Assembly (NCBI RefSeq): GCF_001552075.1
Contig: NZ_BCQM01000009.1
Coordinates: 1-64,000 of the forward strand
DNA from: Arthrobacter luteolus NBRC 107841
GTDB lineage: Bacteria; Actinomycetota; Actinomycetes; Actinomycetales; Micrococcaceae
Length of the DNA stretch: 64,000 bases
Direction of reading: 5' to 3'
Below, in pieces: positions 34,568 through 43,267 of this stretch (positions are counted from its first letter, which is position 1; each line of letters begins with the position of its first letter). Below the pieces are notes generated by a model. That model saw only the letters and a program-made list of their open reading frames with translations, was not told the DNA's origin and did no database searches. A program made the translations under genes and the position numbers.

Positions 34568-35341
34568 ATGGGGAATCACGCAGACGCGGACGACTACCGG
34601 CTGTACGCGCGGCCACAGGATGGTCAGGCTCAGGACTCGGTGCACATTGTCGACGACGGCGGTCCAGCCCCGTCCGCGGGACGGGCTGGCGGGGCCGGCG
34701 GGGCCAGCGAGGCCGGGGCCGGCGAGGCCGGGGGCAGAGGGACCAACGCCGCCGGTGCCGGTGGGGCATGGGACAGCGTGAACAGCGCTGCCGGGACCGG
34801 CGAGGGCAGGACCGGAAGGGATAGCGTGAACAGCGCTGCCGGGACCGGCGAGGGCAGGACCGGCGAGGGCAGGACCGGCGGGGACAGTGCCGCCGGAAAC
34901 ATTGCGGCCACCCGCCGGCTACCCGGTGGGAGCGGCAGCGGGAACGGTACTTCCGGCCGGCAAGCTGGCTCTGCGCGGGCTGAATGGGCTGAAGACCTGG
35001 GGGATCCGACCGGCACCGACGGTGTGCAGGGCCCGGAGGCTCCCGGTGGTTTCGCTGCATCAGATGGACCCCGCCGCCGGTTCAACCCCTACCTCTGCGC
35101 AGCCTGGGCGCTGGTAGCCGTCATGCTGGCTACTGGCATGTCCTGGCTGACGGGAGCCCTCGAGCCGACCACATATTTCTCGGTTGACCCGTCCACGGGT
35201 CAGGGGATGGAGGGCGGGCCGGGTGTCATCGCTTCCAACCTGTACGGCATGGGTCCCTTTGTGCTGTTGTTCGGTCTCTTGGGTGCCCTGACGCTGCTCA
35301 CCGTGCAGGCTGCGGCGTTCCGGCGGAGCTACGGGCGCTAG
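34568..35341 (+). CDS. Membrane protein, paralogue 1 of the gene-plus-array cassette
   Basis: The 257-residue protein has a short conserved head (MGN...DYRLYAR), a Gly/Ala/Thr-rich low-complexity region with a 16-residue repeat (SVNSAAGTGEGRTGRD), and a C-terminal two-helix domain. That domain (RRRFNPYLCAAWALVAVMLA, a hydrophilic outer loop after LEPTTYF, then VLLFGLLGALTLLTVQAAAFRR) is closely matched by the gene at 43.3 kb. No family is recognised. Array B begins about 50 bases after the stop. Confidence 0.75.
   Translation: MGNHADADDYRLYARPQDGQAQDSVHIVDDGGPAPSAGRAGGAGGASEAGAGEAGGRGTNAAGAGGAWDSVNSAAGTGEGRTGRDSVNSAAGTGEGRTGEGRTGGDSAAGNIAATRRLPGGSGSGNGTSGRQAGSARAEWAEDLGDPTGTDGVQGPEAPGGFAASDGPRRRFNPYLCAAWALVAVMLATGMSWLTGALEPTTYFSVDPSTGQGMEGGPGVIASNLYGMGPFVLLFGLLGALTLLTVQAAAFRRSYGR
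34773..34868 (+). repeat. 48-bp tandem repeat inside the membrane-protein gene
   Basis: Two units start at AGCGTGAACAGCGCTGCC (34775 and 34823). A shorter 15-base echo (CGAGGGCAGGACCGG) follows. Unit length is a multiple of three, so the reading frame is kept. Confidence 0.85.
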
Positions 35342-35394
35342 CCGGACTCAATGCTCTGCCCGACCTACGGCACGACGCGTCTGGTCGCCCCGAA

Positions 35395-35738
35395 CTCCTC
35401 CGCCTTGGGACGTCCCTGCGTTCTGTAGCCCCGTTTTCCTCCGGTTTGGGGCTTGCTTCCCGTTTGGTAGCCCCGTTTTGCTCCGGATTGGGGCTTCCCT
35501 CCGAATGGGGGACTTCCCTCCTGTTTGGTGGCCCCGATTTCCTCCGCCTTGGGACGTCCCTGCGTTCTGTAGCCCCGTTCTCCTCCGGTTTGGGGTTTCC
35601 CTCCCATTTGGTAGCCCCATTTGCCTCCGGTTTGGGATATCCCTGCCGTTTTGGGATTTCCCTCCCCTGCGCAGAGGCAGGGAAATCCCAAACCGGTCGA
35701 TTTCACCCCGAACGGAGGGTTTTGACCGCGTCCTTCAC
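35395..35738 (-). repeat. Repeat array B with conserved terminal module
   Basis: Units of about 40 bases of the form TAGCCCCGTTTTCCTCCGG followed by TTTGGG and TTCCCTCC-TTTGG occur about six times on the plus strand, so the CCCAAACCGGAGG core lies on the minus strand. The array ends in a long inverted repeat (arms near 35627-35648 and 35675-35696, 20 of 22 matching) and a module TCGATTTCACCC-GAACGGAGGG-TTTTGACCGCG that recurs at 44043. It carries no convincing coding capacity. Confidence 0.88.
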
Positions 35739-36009
35739 CGCCCCGCCCTGGCTGCACAGCCCCCCGATACGGCTGGGGCCTGTGTTAACCCAGCCGTGTT
35801 TGTCGCCTCAAAGGACCCGGGCTGTGAGTGGAGAGGAATGCGCGCGGTTTCCCTGTGCCTGTTGAAGGGGTTGCCTGGTGTGACCTCAGGGGTAACTCCT
35901 GTAACGAGGAATGGAAACTTCGGCGCGTCTGAGGCTCTGGGCGACCTGAATGCCCGGTTTCTGGCTGGTTGGAGTCTGGGCGGCCCGGGGGCGACCGAAG
36001 GAATCGACA

Positions 36010-36246
36010 GCACGGCGGGGAGGCTTGGCCCTCCTCCTCGCCAGCTAGGGAGGGCGGCCCAAGAAATCGGCAACACGGGCGGGTTGGCCCAATCAGGCGG
36101 CAGCCGGGGCGGGGGAGGCTTGGCCTACCTCCTCGGCAACACGGGCCGGTTGGCCCAAGCCGCCGGCAGCGCGGGGCGGGGGAGGCTTGGCCTACCTCCT
36201 CGGCAACACGGGCCGGTTGGCCCAAGCAGGCGGCAGCCGGGGCGGT
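36010..36246. repeat. 67-bp tandem repeat (GGCAACACGGGCCGGTTGGC)
   Basis: Two nearly identical 67-base units start at 36114 and 36181 (GGAGGCTTGGCCTACCTCCT), with a diverged copy before them starting about 36018. Each has self-complementary blocks (GGAGG...CCTCC and GGCC...GGCC), so transcripts would fold. The stretch from 35739 to 36460 otherwise has no gene I can support. Confidence 0.82.
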
Positions 36247-36460
36247 CTGGCCCACCCCATCGCGAGCTAGCGAGGCCTGACCGTCTCGGGCCGCAAAATA
36301 CCGCCGGACGCCGGGTTCGGGCCGCTACAACGGGGAAGGGGTGCCTGCGAGGCCAAAGTATTCGTGCACGGTTGGCCTGGCCGCCGGTGCCTGTTCACCA
36401 CTGATTAACCTTCGCTGGATGAACTCGGAGAGCCCCAACCGAGCACGACCCAGAGGTTCC

Positions 36461-37240
36461 ATGAATACCGAGCTGTACTCCACTCCGCAGGCTCCTGCAG
36501 ACGTTCCGCCCGCAGTCGGCGGATTGTTCAATTTCCGTGACGCAGCAGCAGGAACCGAAACTCCGGGACTGCGCCGGGGACTGCTCTTCCGGTCCGGAGC
36601 CCTGAACGACCTTGACGCTGCCGGTCTCGCTGAACTGACTGCAGCACGGATCGCCACGGTGGTGGACCTGCGCGAGCCGGTGGAGGTTGCCTCGGCTCCG
36701 GATAGTGTCCCGGCGGGTACACGGGTGCTGAACATTCCGCTCTACCGCGGAAGCATCCCCGTCTCCGAACCGATCGAGGCCGTCTACCAGCATCTGCTGC
36801 AGGACTGTGCACAGGCTCTGACCAGCGCCGTCGGCGAGGTGATCCGGAACCTTGACGGCGGAGTTCTGGTGCATTGTGCTGCAGGGAAGGACCGCACCGG
36901 GCTGGTCATTGCGCTGGTGCTGGACGCCGCCGGGGCCTCCCGCGGCGCCATTGTGGAGGACTACTCGCGCACCGAAGCGGCCCTTCCGCAGTCTTTCCGT
37001 CAGGCGGTGCTGGCCCGGCTCGGCAGCCGGATCGTCGATTCCGCCGAAATGGCCACCGCTGTCCGCCTGCATCTGGCCAGCCCGCCCGAGGTTCTGGACA
37101 GCGCATTGGAGATCCTGGCCGAGGAGTCCTTCGCAGGTGAGACGGGTGCCGCCGCCTACCTGCTGCGGCATGGTCTGGGCAGGGGCCTGCTGGACCGGGC
37201 CCGCGTCCTGCTGCATGGCACCGGAATCCCTGCGGCATGA
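36461..37240 (+). CDS. Tyrosine-protein phosphatase (DSP/PtpB-like)
   Basis: The 259-residue protein has the Cys-x5-Arg active-site loop HCAAGKDRTG (Cys139, Arg145), a helix with VVDLREPVEV and the opening NFRDAA. These mark the Tyr_phosphatase3/MptpB-like family, which dephosphorylates phospho-Tyr or phosphoinositides. AGAGG before the ATG supports the start. It is the first gene of a coupled run: its stop overlaps the ATG of the phosphodiesterase gene. Confidence 0.9.
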   Translation: MNTELYSTPQAPADVPPAVGGLFNFRDAAAGTETPGLRRGLLFRSGALNDLDAAGLAELTAARIATVVDLREPVEVASAPDSVPAGTRVLNIPLYRGSIPVSEPIEAVYQHLLQDCAQALTSAVGEVIRNLDGGVLVHCAAGKDRTGLVIALVLDAAGASRGAIVEDYSRTEAALPQSFRQAVLARLGSRIVDSAEMATAVRLHLASPPEVLDSALEILAEESFAGETGAAAYLLRHGLGRGLLDRARVLLHGTGIPAA

Positions 37241-38370
37241 ACGGGTCCGGGTACACCCTGATTCATCTCACGGACACGCATCTGCATCAGCCGGGTGAGC
37301 CGCTGTTTGGTGCCCTGGATACATGGGCACGCACCGCCGAGGCCCTGCGCGCCGCGGCCCGCTACCGGCCCGACGCCGTCGTTATTACCGGTGACATCGC
37401 CGATTCCGGCGGCGATATCTACGCTGCCGCCTCCGGACTTTTCGCCCGGGCCGGCCGGGAGCTGGGCTGCCCGGTCATCGTGCTGCCCGGCAACCATGAC
37501 GTTCCCGGCACCCGGGCGTGGGCCGCCGAAGCGTTCACGGGTTCGCGCACCGACACTGGCCCCGGCCCGGGTAACGACGTGCATTTCGTCGGGGGACTGC
37601 GCCTCATCACGCTGGATTCGGACGACCCAGGCCAGCCCGCAGGCCGGCTCACGGGAGAGCAGCTCCACTGGCTGGACACCGTGCTGGCTGAGCCTGCCCC
37701 CGACGGCACCGTGCTGGCCCTGCATCATCCGCCCATCGATTCGCTGCTGCCGCAGCTGGCCGGCCGCGGCCTGGCCCGGCCTGCAGAACTGGCCGGCGTG
37801 CTGGCCGGCACGGACGTGCGCGCGGTTCTGTGCGGTCACTATCACCATGCGGTGTCCGGCCGGCTGGGCACGGTGCCGGTCTGGGCCGGCCCGGCCGTGT
37901 CCTACAGCCAGGATCTGCTCGCGCCGCCGGAAACGGTGCAGGGCCTGGACAGCAGCTGGCTCTCCGTCATCCGGCTCGGCGAAAAGAGCAGCTTCAGCGC
38001 CGTTCCGGTGCCGCTGCAGCCCGCCGGAACCCTGTGGGCTGCCGGGACTCTGCGGCCCACCGGCGCCGTGGTGTTCACCAAGGCTGCTGTGCCCCTCAAG
38101 GCCGCAGCGTCTCTCAAAGCCTCACCGCCCCTCAAAGCAGCGAACCCCAAGGCCACCGCGAACCCCAAGACCGCCGCGCATCACATCGCCGCAGCTGCCA
38201 CAGCGCACCTAAATTCCACGCCGGACTCCGACTTGCCCGGGGCCGTCCCCGCCGCGGGCACCCGTTCCACCCGTCCTATCCCGGCGCCCGCACGGGCCCC
38301 GGGCCACCCTTACCCGCAGCAACCGCTGCTGCCGGTTTCCCAAGGAGAACCCATTGCTGCACCGCTCTAA
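37237..38370 (+). CDS. Calcineurin-like phosphodiesterase (CpdA-like) with low-complexity tail
   Basis: The 377-residue protein has the metallophosphoesterase motifs DTHLH, GDIADSGG, LPGNHD, LHHPP and GHYHH for a two-metal site, as in 3',5'-cyclic nucleotide phosphodiesterase CpdA. The catalytic domain ends near residue 265. A Lys/Ala/Pro repeat tail follows (PLKAAASLKASPPLKAANPK) that overlaps the start of the binding-protein gene by 17 bases. Start and stop overlaps on both sides mean tight coupling. The tail may be a recent extension of the frame. Confidence 0.87.
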   Translation: MNGSGYTLIHLTDTHLHQPGEPLFGALDTWARTAEALRAAARYRPDAVVITGDIADSGGDIYAAASGLFARAGRELGCPVIVLPGNHDVPGTRAWAAEAFTGSRTDTGPGPGNDVHFVGGLRLITLDSDDPGQPAGRLTGEQLHWLDTVLAEPAPDGTVLALHHPPIDSLLPQLAGRGLARPAELAGVLAGTDVRAVLCGHYHHAVSGRLGTVPVWAGPAVSYSQDLLAPPETVQGLDSSWLSVIRLGEKSSFSAVPVPLQPAGTLWAAGTLRPTGAVVFTKAAVPLKAAASLKASPPLKAANPKATANPKTAAHHIAAAATAHLNSTPDSDLPGAVPAAGTRSTRPIPAPARAPGHPYPQQPLLPVSQGEPIAAPL

Positions 38371-39412
38371 GTACCCCGCCCTTGCCGCCGTCTCAGTTGC
38401 ATCGCTGGCGTCGCTTGCCCTCCTGACCGCCTGCAGCGGCAGTGCCGACGGCGCCGAAAACTCCCCGGCAGCCGCATCTTCCAGCGCTCCGGCCGGCGCC
38501 ACCGGCACCCTCACGGTGTACACCTCGGAGCCGCAGGCCAAGATCGATGAACTGGTCGCCGCCTATAACGAGGTCAATCCGGAGGTCAGTGTTGAGGTCT
38601 TCCGCGCCGGCACCGGCGAGCTGAAGACCCGGATCGCGACCGAGAAGGAGACCGGCGGCATCCAGGCCGACGTGATCCTCGCCGCCGACGTCCCCACCTT
38701 CGAGGCGTACGCCGCCGAGGGCGACCTGCAGGTCCTGGACATCGACAACGCCGGTGAACTGAATCAGGACGTTGTCGACGACGAGGGCTACTACGTGGGC
38801 ACCCGCATCATTCCCACCGTCATCGCGTACAACACCACGCTGGTGGACAACGCCCCCGGGTCCTGGGCCGAACTGACCAACGAGGAATACAAGGGCATGA
38901 TCGCCATGCCGAACCCGGACGTCTCCGGTGCCGCTGCCTTCAACACCACCGTCTGGCTCGAAACCCCCGCCCTGGGCGAGAACTGGCTGAAGAGCCTGAT
39001 CAACAATGAACCGACCGTTCTGGAAAGCAACGGCCCGGTTGGCCAGGCAGTGGCCGCCGGGACCTCAGGCATCGGGATTGTGGTGGACTACGTGGCACGC
39101 GAACTGGCCGCGAAGGGCTCGCCCATCAGCCTGAACTACCCGAGCGACGGCGTTCCCTACGTCTCCCAGCCGGCAGGCGTCTTCACTGACTCGACGAACC
39201 CGGACGCCGCCAACGAGTTCGTGGAATTCCTGGTCTCGAAGGAAGGCCAGGAACTGGCGGTGGCGCAGTCCTACCTCCCGGTCCGCGACGACGCCGGTGT
39301 CCCCGAGGGTGCGCCCTCCCTCGCCGACCTGAAGCTGCTGAACCCGGACCTCGCGGTGATTGCCGAGAAGCAGGCAGGCGCCGTCGCGAAGTTCAATGAG
39401 CTCCTCAAGTAA
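38354..39412 (+). CDS. Ferric-iron ABC transporter substrate-binding lipoprotein (FbpA/SfuA-like)
   Basis: The 352-residue protein has a lipoprotein signal ending LALLTAC and a family 1/FbpA-type binding domain: TLTVYTSEPQAKIDELVAAYNE, GELKTRIATEKETGGIQADVILAADVPTFEAY, YYVGTRIIPTVIAYNT and SKEGQELAVAQSYLPVR. The family binds ferric iron outside the membrane. A TTG start with CAAGGAG 7 bases upstream was chosen. It is followed by the cognate permease and ATPase. Confidence 0.9.
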   Translation: MLHRSKYPALAAVSVASLASLALLTACSGSADGAENSPAAASSSAPAGATGTLTVYTSEPQAKIDELVAAYNEVNPEVSVEVFRAGTGELKTRIATEKETGGIQADVILAADVPTFEAYAAEGDLQVLDIDNAGELNQDVVDDEGYYVGTRIIPTVIAYNTTLVDNAPGSWAELTNEEYKGMIAMPNPDVSGAAAFNTTVWLETPALGENWLKSLINNEPTVLESNGPVGQAVAAGTSGIGIVVDYVARELAAKGSPISLNYPSDGVPYVSQPAGVFTDSTNPDAANEFVEFLVSKEGQELAVAQSYLPVRDDAGVPEGAPSLADLKLLNPDLAVIAEKQAGAVAKFNELLK

Positions 39413-41216
39413 TTCCGTTGCCCTTCCGGCGGGGCTCAGCCCCGCCGGCCGGGGGCGGCGCGGGCAGGGGCAGCTCAGCCCCGCCGGCCGGGGTCCCCTC
39501 GGGCAGAGCCCCGCCGGCCGGGGGCTGCGGGGACAGACCTCCGCCGGACAGACCGCAGTCAGCAGAGGACCCCGGGGCGACGGACTGCATTGGCTCCGGC
39601 TGGCGGTCTGGGCCGTGCTGGCCCTCCTGGTGCTCCTGCCGCTCGGTGTCATTGTGTTCCGCGGAGCCCAGCCGTCCAACGCGGATGTGCTCACGGACCC
39701 CGATGTCCTGGCTGCAGCGTGGAACTCCGTGTCCTCCGCCGCCGGATCCGCTGCGCTGGCCACCGCGTTCGGTGCGCTGCTCTCCGTCGTCCTTGACCGG
39801 ACCGATCTGCCGGGCCGGACCGTGCTGCGCTGGATCTTCCTGCTGCCGTTCCTCATTCCGCCGTTCATTGGGGCGATGTCCTGGATGGCGCTGCTCTCTC
39901 CGGCCGGTACCCTGAACCAGGCGCTGATGGCGCTGACCGGATCCGCGCGTCCGGTGCTGGACATTTACGGCGGCGGCGGTGTGGTGTTCCTGCTCGCCGT
40001 GCACTCCTATCCGCTGGCCTACCTGGTCATCAGTGCAGCGCTGCGCAGGGTCCCGGGCAGCCTGGAGGAAGCGGCCCGGATCAGCGGTGCCGGCGGGCTG
40101 CGCACGTTCTGCCAGGTGACCCTTCCGCTGGTGCGCCCGGCCGTGGTGGCAGCATTTGTGCTTACGCTCGTCGCTAATCTCTCCGACTTCGGTATTCCCG
40201 CGCTGATCGGCCTGCCCGAGCGGTACACCACGCTCACCACCCTGGTATACCGCTACCTCGCCTCCGGCACCGTCACCAATCCGCTGCCCGCCGTGGCCGC
40301 GATCGGCGTCGTGCTGCTGGTCCTGGGCCTGGCCGCGGTGCTGCTGCAGCGCCGGCTGCCCGGGGGCAGCGAACTGGGCGGCGCCGGAGCGGCTGCGCTG
40401 CCGCTGCAGCTGGGGTCCGCCCGCTGGGCGGTGACGGCCCTGCTCTGGTGCACCGCCGCCGTCGTCTGCGTCCTGCCGCTGCTGGCGCTGACCGAGCAGG
40501 CACTGCTGCCGGCTCCCGGCGTGCCGCTGACCTGGGAGAACCTGACCCTGGCGAACATCGCCCGTGCCGTCACCAGCGGCGGAGCGCTCACCGGCATCGC
40601 CAACTCGGTGCTGCTTGCCCTCGGCGCAGCGGTGGCCTGCGGCGTGCTGGGACTCGGTGTTGGTGCGCTCCTGACCCGGACCAAACACCGCTCCAACGCC
40701 GCACTGGACGTCACCGCCATGCTGCCGCAGGCACTGCCGGGCCTGGTCCTGGCCGTCGCCTGGCTGCTGATTGCCCCGGCGCTGGGCATCTTCAACACAC
40801 CCTGGGTGGTCCTCGGCGCCTACGTCATGGCGTTCCTGGCCCTGGTGGTCCAATCCGTGCGGGCACCGCTGGAATCCGTGCCGGTGTCCCTGGACGAGGC
40901 CGCACGGATCTCCGGTGCCGGCCCGCTGCGGGCACTGGGCGACGTCGCGCTGCGGCTGAGCGTACCCGCGGCGGTGAGCGGCGCCGTCGTCGTCGCCTTG
41001 ACCGCCGTGCGCGAACTGACCATTTCCATCCTCCTGGTGGCGCCCGGCTCCCAGACGCTGGGTGTGGTCATCTTCAACCTCCAGCAGGCCGGGGACTATA
41101 ACTCGGCTTCCGCCCTGGCGCTGCTGGTCACGATCGTCGGCGTCGCGGGGCTCTCCGCGACCGCCGCCCTGGGTGCCCGCCGCACAGCGCGCACCCGCTT
41201 CCGGAAGGGAAAGTAA
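39396..41216 (+). CDS. Ferric-iron ABC transporter permease (FbpB-like, fused halves)
   Basis: The 606-residue protein contains two BPD-type permease domains (about 95-305 and 340-600), each with an EAA loop (SLEEAARISGAGGLRTFCQVTLP, SLDEAARISGAGPLRALGDVAL) that contacts the ATPase. That is the usual fused arrangement in FbpB/SfuB. About 60 extra N-terminal residues are a Gly/Arg/Pro repeat (LSPAGRGxxGQ) encoded by a GC-rich DNA repeat. The ATG overlaps the binding-protein gene by 17 bases. If the repeat is not translated, a start nearer the first helix is possible. Confidence 0.87.
   Translation: MSSSSNSVALPAGLSPAGRGRRGQGQLSPAGRGPLGQSPAGRGLRGQTSAGQTAVSRGPRGDGLHWLRLAVWAVLALLVLLPLGVIVFRGAQPSNADVLTDPDVLAAAWNSVSSAAGSAALATAFGALLSVVLDRTDLPGRTVLRWIFLLPFLIPPFIGAMSWMALLSPAGTLNQALMALTGSARPVLDIYGGGGVVFLLAVHSYPLAYLVISAALRRVPGSLEEAARISGAGGLRTFCQVTLPLVRPAVVAAFVLTLVANLSDFGIPALIGLPERYTTLTTLVYRYLASGTVTNPLPAVAAIGVVLLVLGLAAVLLQRRLPGGSELGGAGAAALPLQLGSARWAVTALLWCTAAVVCVLPLLALTEQALLPAPGVPLTWENLTLANIARAVTSGGALTGIANSVLLALGAAVACGVLGLGVGALLTRTKHRSNAALDVTAMLPQALPGLVLAVAWLLIAPALGIFNTPWVVLGAYVMAFLALVVQSVRAPLESVPVSLDEAARISGAGPLRALGDVALRLSVPAAVSGAVVVALTAVRELTISILLVAPGSQTLGVVIFNLQQAGDYNSASALALLVTIVGVAGLSATAALGARRTARTRFRKGK
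39430..39550 (+). repeat. GC-rich repeat (GCCCCGCCGGCCGGGG) in the permease 5' end
   Basis: The 15-16-base palindromic motif CCCCGCCGGCCGGGG occurs three times with a fourth diverged copy, spaced 25-45 bases apart. In frame it encodes SPAGRG. The motif is self-complementary and would form stable hairpins near the translation start. Confidence 0.75.
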
Positions 41217-42434
41217 ATGTCTTCGATCAGTCTTCAGGGCCTGCGCCACGTCTACGCCAACGGCCATGTTGGCCTCTCGGACGTGGACCTGGACGTGCAC
41301 GACGGCGAGTTCCTGGCCTTGCTGGGTCCGTCGGGTTCCGGCAAAACCACGCTGCTGCGCAGCATTGCCGGGTTTGTTCAGCCGGAGGGCGGCACCCTGT
41401 GCCTCGGCGGCCAGCCGGTGGCGGGGCCGGGTGCCTGGGTGCCGCCGGAGAAGCGGAACCTGGGCATGGTCTTTCAGGACCACGCGATCTGGCCGCACTG
41501 GTCCGTGGCCCGGAACGTGGGGTATCCGCTGCGCCTGGCGGGTGTGCCGCGCAAAGCTGCGGAGGCCCGGGTTCGCAGTGTGCTGGGGCTGGTCGGGTTG
41601 GAAGGGCTGGGGGAGCGGGCACCGGCTGCCCTTTCCGGCGGGCAGCGCCAGCGCGTGGCCCTGGCGAGGGCGATCGTCGGCGCTCCGCAGGCCCTGCTCC
41701 TGGACGAAGCGTTGTCTTCCCTGGATGAACCGCTGCGGGCCAGGTTGCGTCTGGACCTGAAGGCGCTGACGAGTGAGCAGGGACTGACGTCGGTCCACGT
41801 CACGCACGACCGCGCGGAGGCCCTGGCCCTGGCGGACCGGGTGGCGGTGCTGCGGGCCGGGCGGATTGAGCAGGTCGGTACTCCGGAGGAGCTGGTGCGG
41901 ACACCTGCGTCGGCGTTTGTGGCGTCCTTCGTCAGCGATGCCGTGCTGCTGGACGGGACCTGGGCGGAGGGCCGGCTTGAAGTTGCGGAGGGCATCAGCA
42001 TTCCCGGCGAACGGCTGGAAGCCGGGCCGTGCGTGGGTCTGGGTCACAGTGCGCTGGCGGTTACCGCCGCGGTGTCCCCCCTGGACCTGGTGCTGCACCC
42101 GGTGCACCCGAACCTCGCCGGCGACACCGGCTGGGCTCGGACGGGTGTGGTGACTTCTGCGCTCTACGGACCGCACGGGTTCGATGTCTCCGCGGACTGG
42201 CAGGGCAGGACGCTGCGGGCGCATGTCACCGGCTGGGTACCCAAGCCCGGGGACCGGGTCCTGCCGGAGGTGCTTCGGGCCCATGTGTTCGCGACGGATG
42301 CGTCCGGGGATGTGGCGAAGGATGTGCCGGGTTCTGCGGTGGGGACTGTGGGTGCCCTGGGCGATGGCGCGGGCGCTGCGATGGGGCCGGCGGGGGATAC
42401 GGAGGCTGGCCGCCGGACGCTGGTGACGGCGTGA
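41217..42434 (+). CDS. Ferric-iron ABC transporter ATPase (FbpC-like)
   Basis: The 405-residue ATPase has Walker A GPSGSGKTT (37-45), Q-loop FQDHAIWPH, signature LSGGQRQRVALARAI, Walker B LLLDEALSSLDE and the H-loop VTHDRAEA, plus a C-terminal TOBE-like domain after residue 235. The ATG immediately follows the permease stop, with GGAAGGGA upstream. The tail beyond about residue 365 (GTVGALGDGAGAAMGPAGDTEAG) is low complexity and overlaps the next gene. Confidence 0.92.
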   Translation: MSSISLQGLRHVYANGHVGLSDVDLDVHDGEFLALLGPSGSGKTTLLRSIAGFVQPEGGTLCLGGQPVAGPGAWVPPEKRNLGMVFQDHAIWPHWSVARNVGYPLRLAGVPRKAAEARVRSVLGLVGLEGLGERAPAALSGGQRQRVALARAIVGAPQALLLDEALSSLDEPLRARLRLDLKALTSEQGLTSVHVTHDRAEALALADRVAVLRAGRIEQVGTPEELVRTPASAFVASFVSDAVLLDGTWAEGRLEVAEGISIPGERLEAGPCVGLGHSALAVTAAVSPLDLVLHPVHPNLAGDTGWARTGVVTSALYGPHGFDVSADWQGRTLRAHVTGWVPKPGDRVLPEVLRAHVFATDASGDVAKDVPGSAVGTVGALGDGAGAAMGPAGDTEAGRRTLVTA

Positions 42435-43114
42435 AGGGCGACGCGAAGGACGACGGCGTGAGGGACGGCGTGAGGGGTGCGGGCGTAAGGAGCGCAGCGG
42501 GGAGGAACGATGCCTTGAGCGATGCAGGCATGATGCATGCCGGCGGAAACGATGCCGTGAGTGGTGCCGTAAGGCCGCCGGAACGGCTGGTCCTGGTGCG
42601 GCACGGCGAAACGGACTGGAACCAGGAGCGCCGGCTGCAGGGCCGAACCGATAACCCGCTGAACGGCGTGGGCCGGGCTCAGGCCCGCAAGGCCGGACGG
42701 CTGCTGGCCGCTGAGCCGTGGAGTGTGGTGGTGTCATCGCCGCTGCTGCGCGCCGTGCAGACGGCTCACCTCATTGCCGACGCGGCAGGACTGCAGCCGG
42801 CCGGCACCATCCCGGAGCTGATCGAGAGGGACTACGGACCGGCCGAAGGGCTGCACCTGAACGGGCTGACCGAACCACAGCTCACATCTGCACTTGGCAT
42901 CGGCGAACCGGAGCAAGCGGTGGCGGATCGCGGTCTCGCCGCTCTGCGCGGGCTGGCCGCACAGTATCCCGGCCAGCGGATCATCGCCGTGGCGCACGGC
43001 ACCCTGATCAGGCTCACTCTCTCGGAACTTACCGGCCAGCGGTATCCCCGCGTGCTGAACGGCGAGGTGGTGGAGGTTCCGCTGGCTGCACTGCTCGACT
43101 CTTCTCCGGTGTGA
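42431..43114 (+). CDS. Histidine phosphatase family protein
   Basis: The protein has the phosphoglycerate-mutase-like motif LVLVRHGETDWN with the phospho-His, followed by RLQGRTDNPLN, VVSSPLLRAVQTA, ELIERDYGPAEG and VAHGTLIR. A GTG overlapping the ATPase stop (GTGA) gives 227 residues; an ATG at 42530 gives 194 and a more family-like N-terminus. The first 55 residues in the long form are a Asp/Gly/Val repeat. The substrate could be a sugar or nucleotide phosphate. It closes the coupled gene run. Confidence 0.88.
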   Translation: MKGDAKDDGVRDGVRGAGVRSAAGRNDALSDAGMMHAGGNDAVSGAVRPPERLVLVRHGETDWNQERRLQGRTDNPLNGVGRAQARKAGRLLAAEPWSVVVSSPLLRAVQTAHLIADAAGLQPAGTIPELIERDYGPAEGLHLNGLTEPQLTSALGIGEPEQAVADRGLAALRGLAAQYPGQRIIAVAHGTLIRLTLSELTGQRYPRVLNGEVVEVPLAALLDSSPV

Positions 43115-43254
43115 GGATCCATCCCGCCGCCGTATGGCCGGGTGTGCCGGTGGATGGCCGGGCTGTCCTGCCTCGCCGGTGGGTGGTCTGATTTGGGGCT
43201 CGCGGGGGTGCTGGGTCGATCGGGCTGCCGGGGGCTGGCCGAACGAGGGTCAAG

Positions 43255-43260
43255 TAGGCT
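43255..43260 (+). promoter_or_regulatory. Leaderless -10 element of the second membrane-protein cassette
   Basis: TAGGCT lies 7 bases before the ATG at 43268, within GTCAAGTAGGCTCACCGCC. It matches the first cassette in 16 of 19 positions and in spacing. Confidence 0.6.
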
Positions 43261-43267
43261 CACCGCC

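Noticed and set aside
35395-35738. CRISPR array
   Set aside because: The units are contiguous and degenerate, with no constant repeat alternating with unique spacers of fixed length, and no cas gene is nearby.
35478-36404. 308-codon frame through array B and the 67-bp repeat
   Set aside because: It is made of translated non-coding repeats, with no consistent protein composition or ribosome site.
39405-42737. Long open frame of 1110 codons on the minus strand
   Set aside because: It is the antisense of the permease and ATPase genes. The sequence is Gln/His/Arg/Pro-rich with no fold, as expected for the complement of a high-GC gene, and the opposite strand encodes clear ABC motifs.
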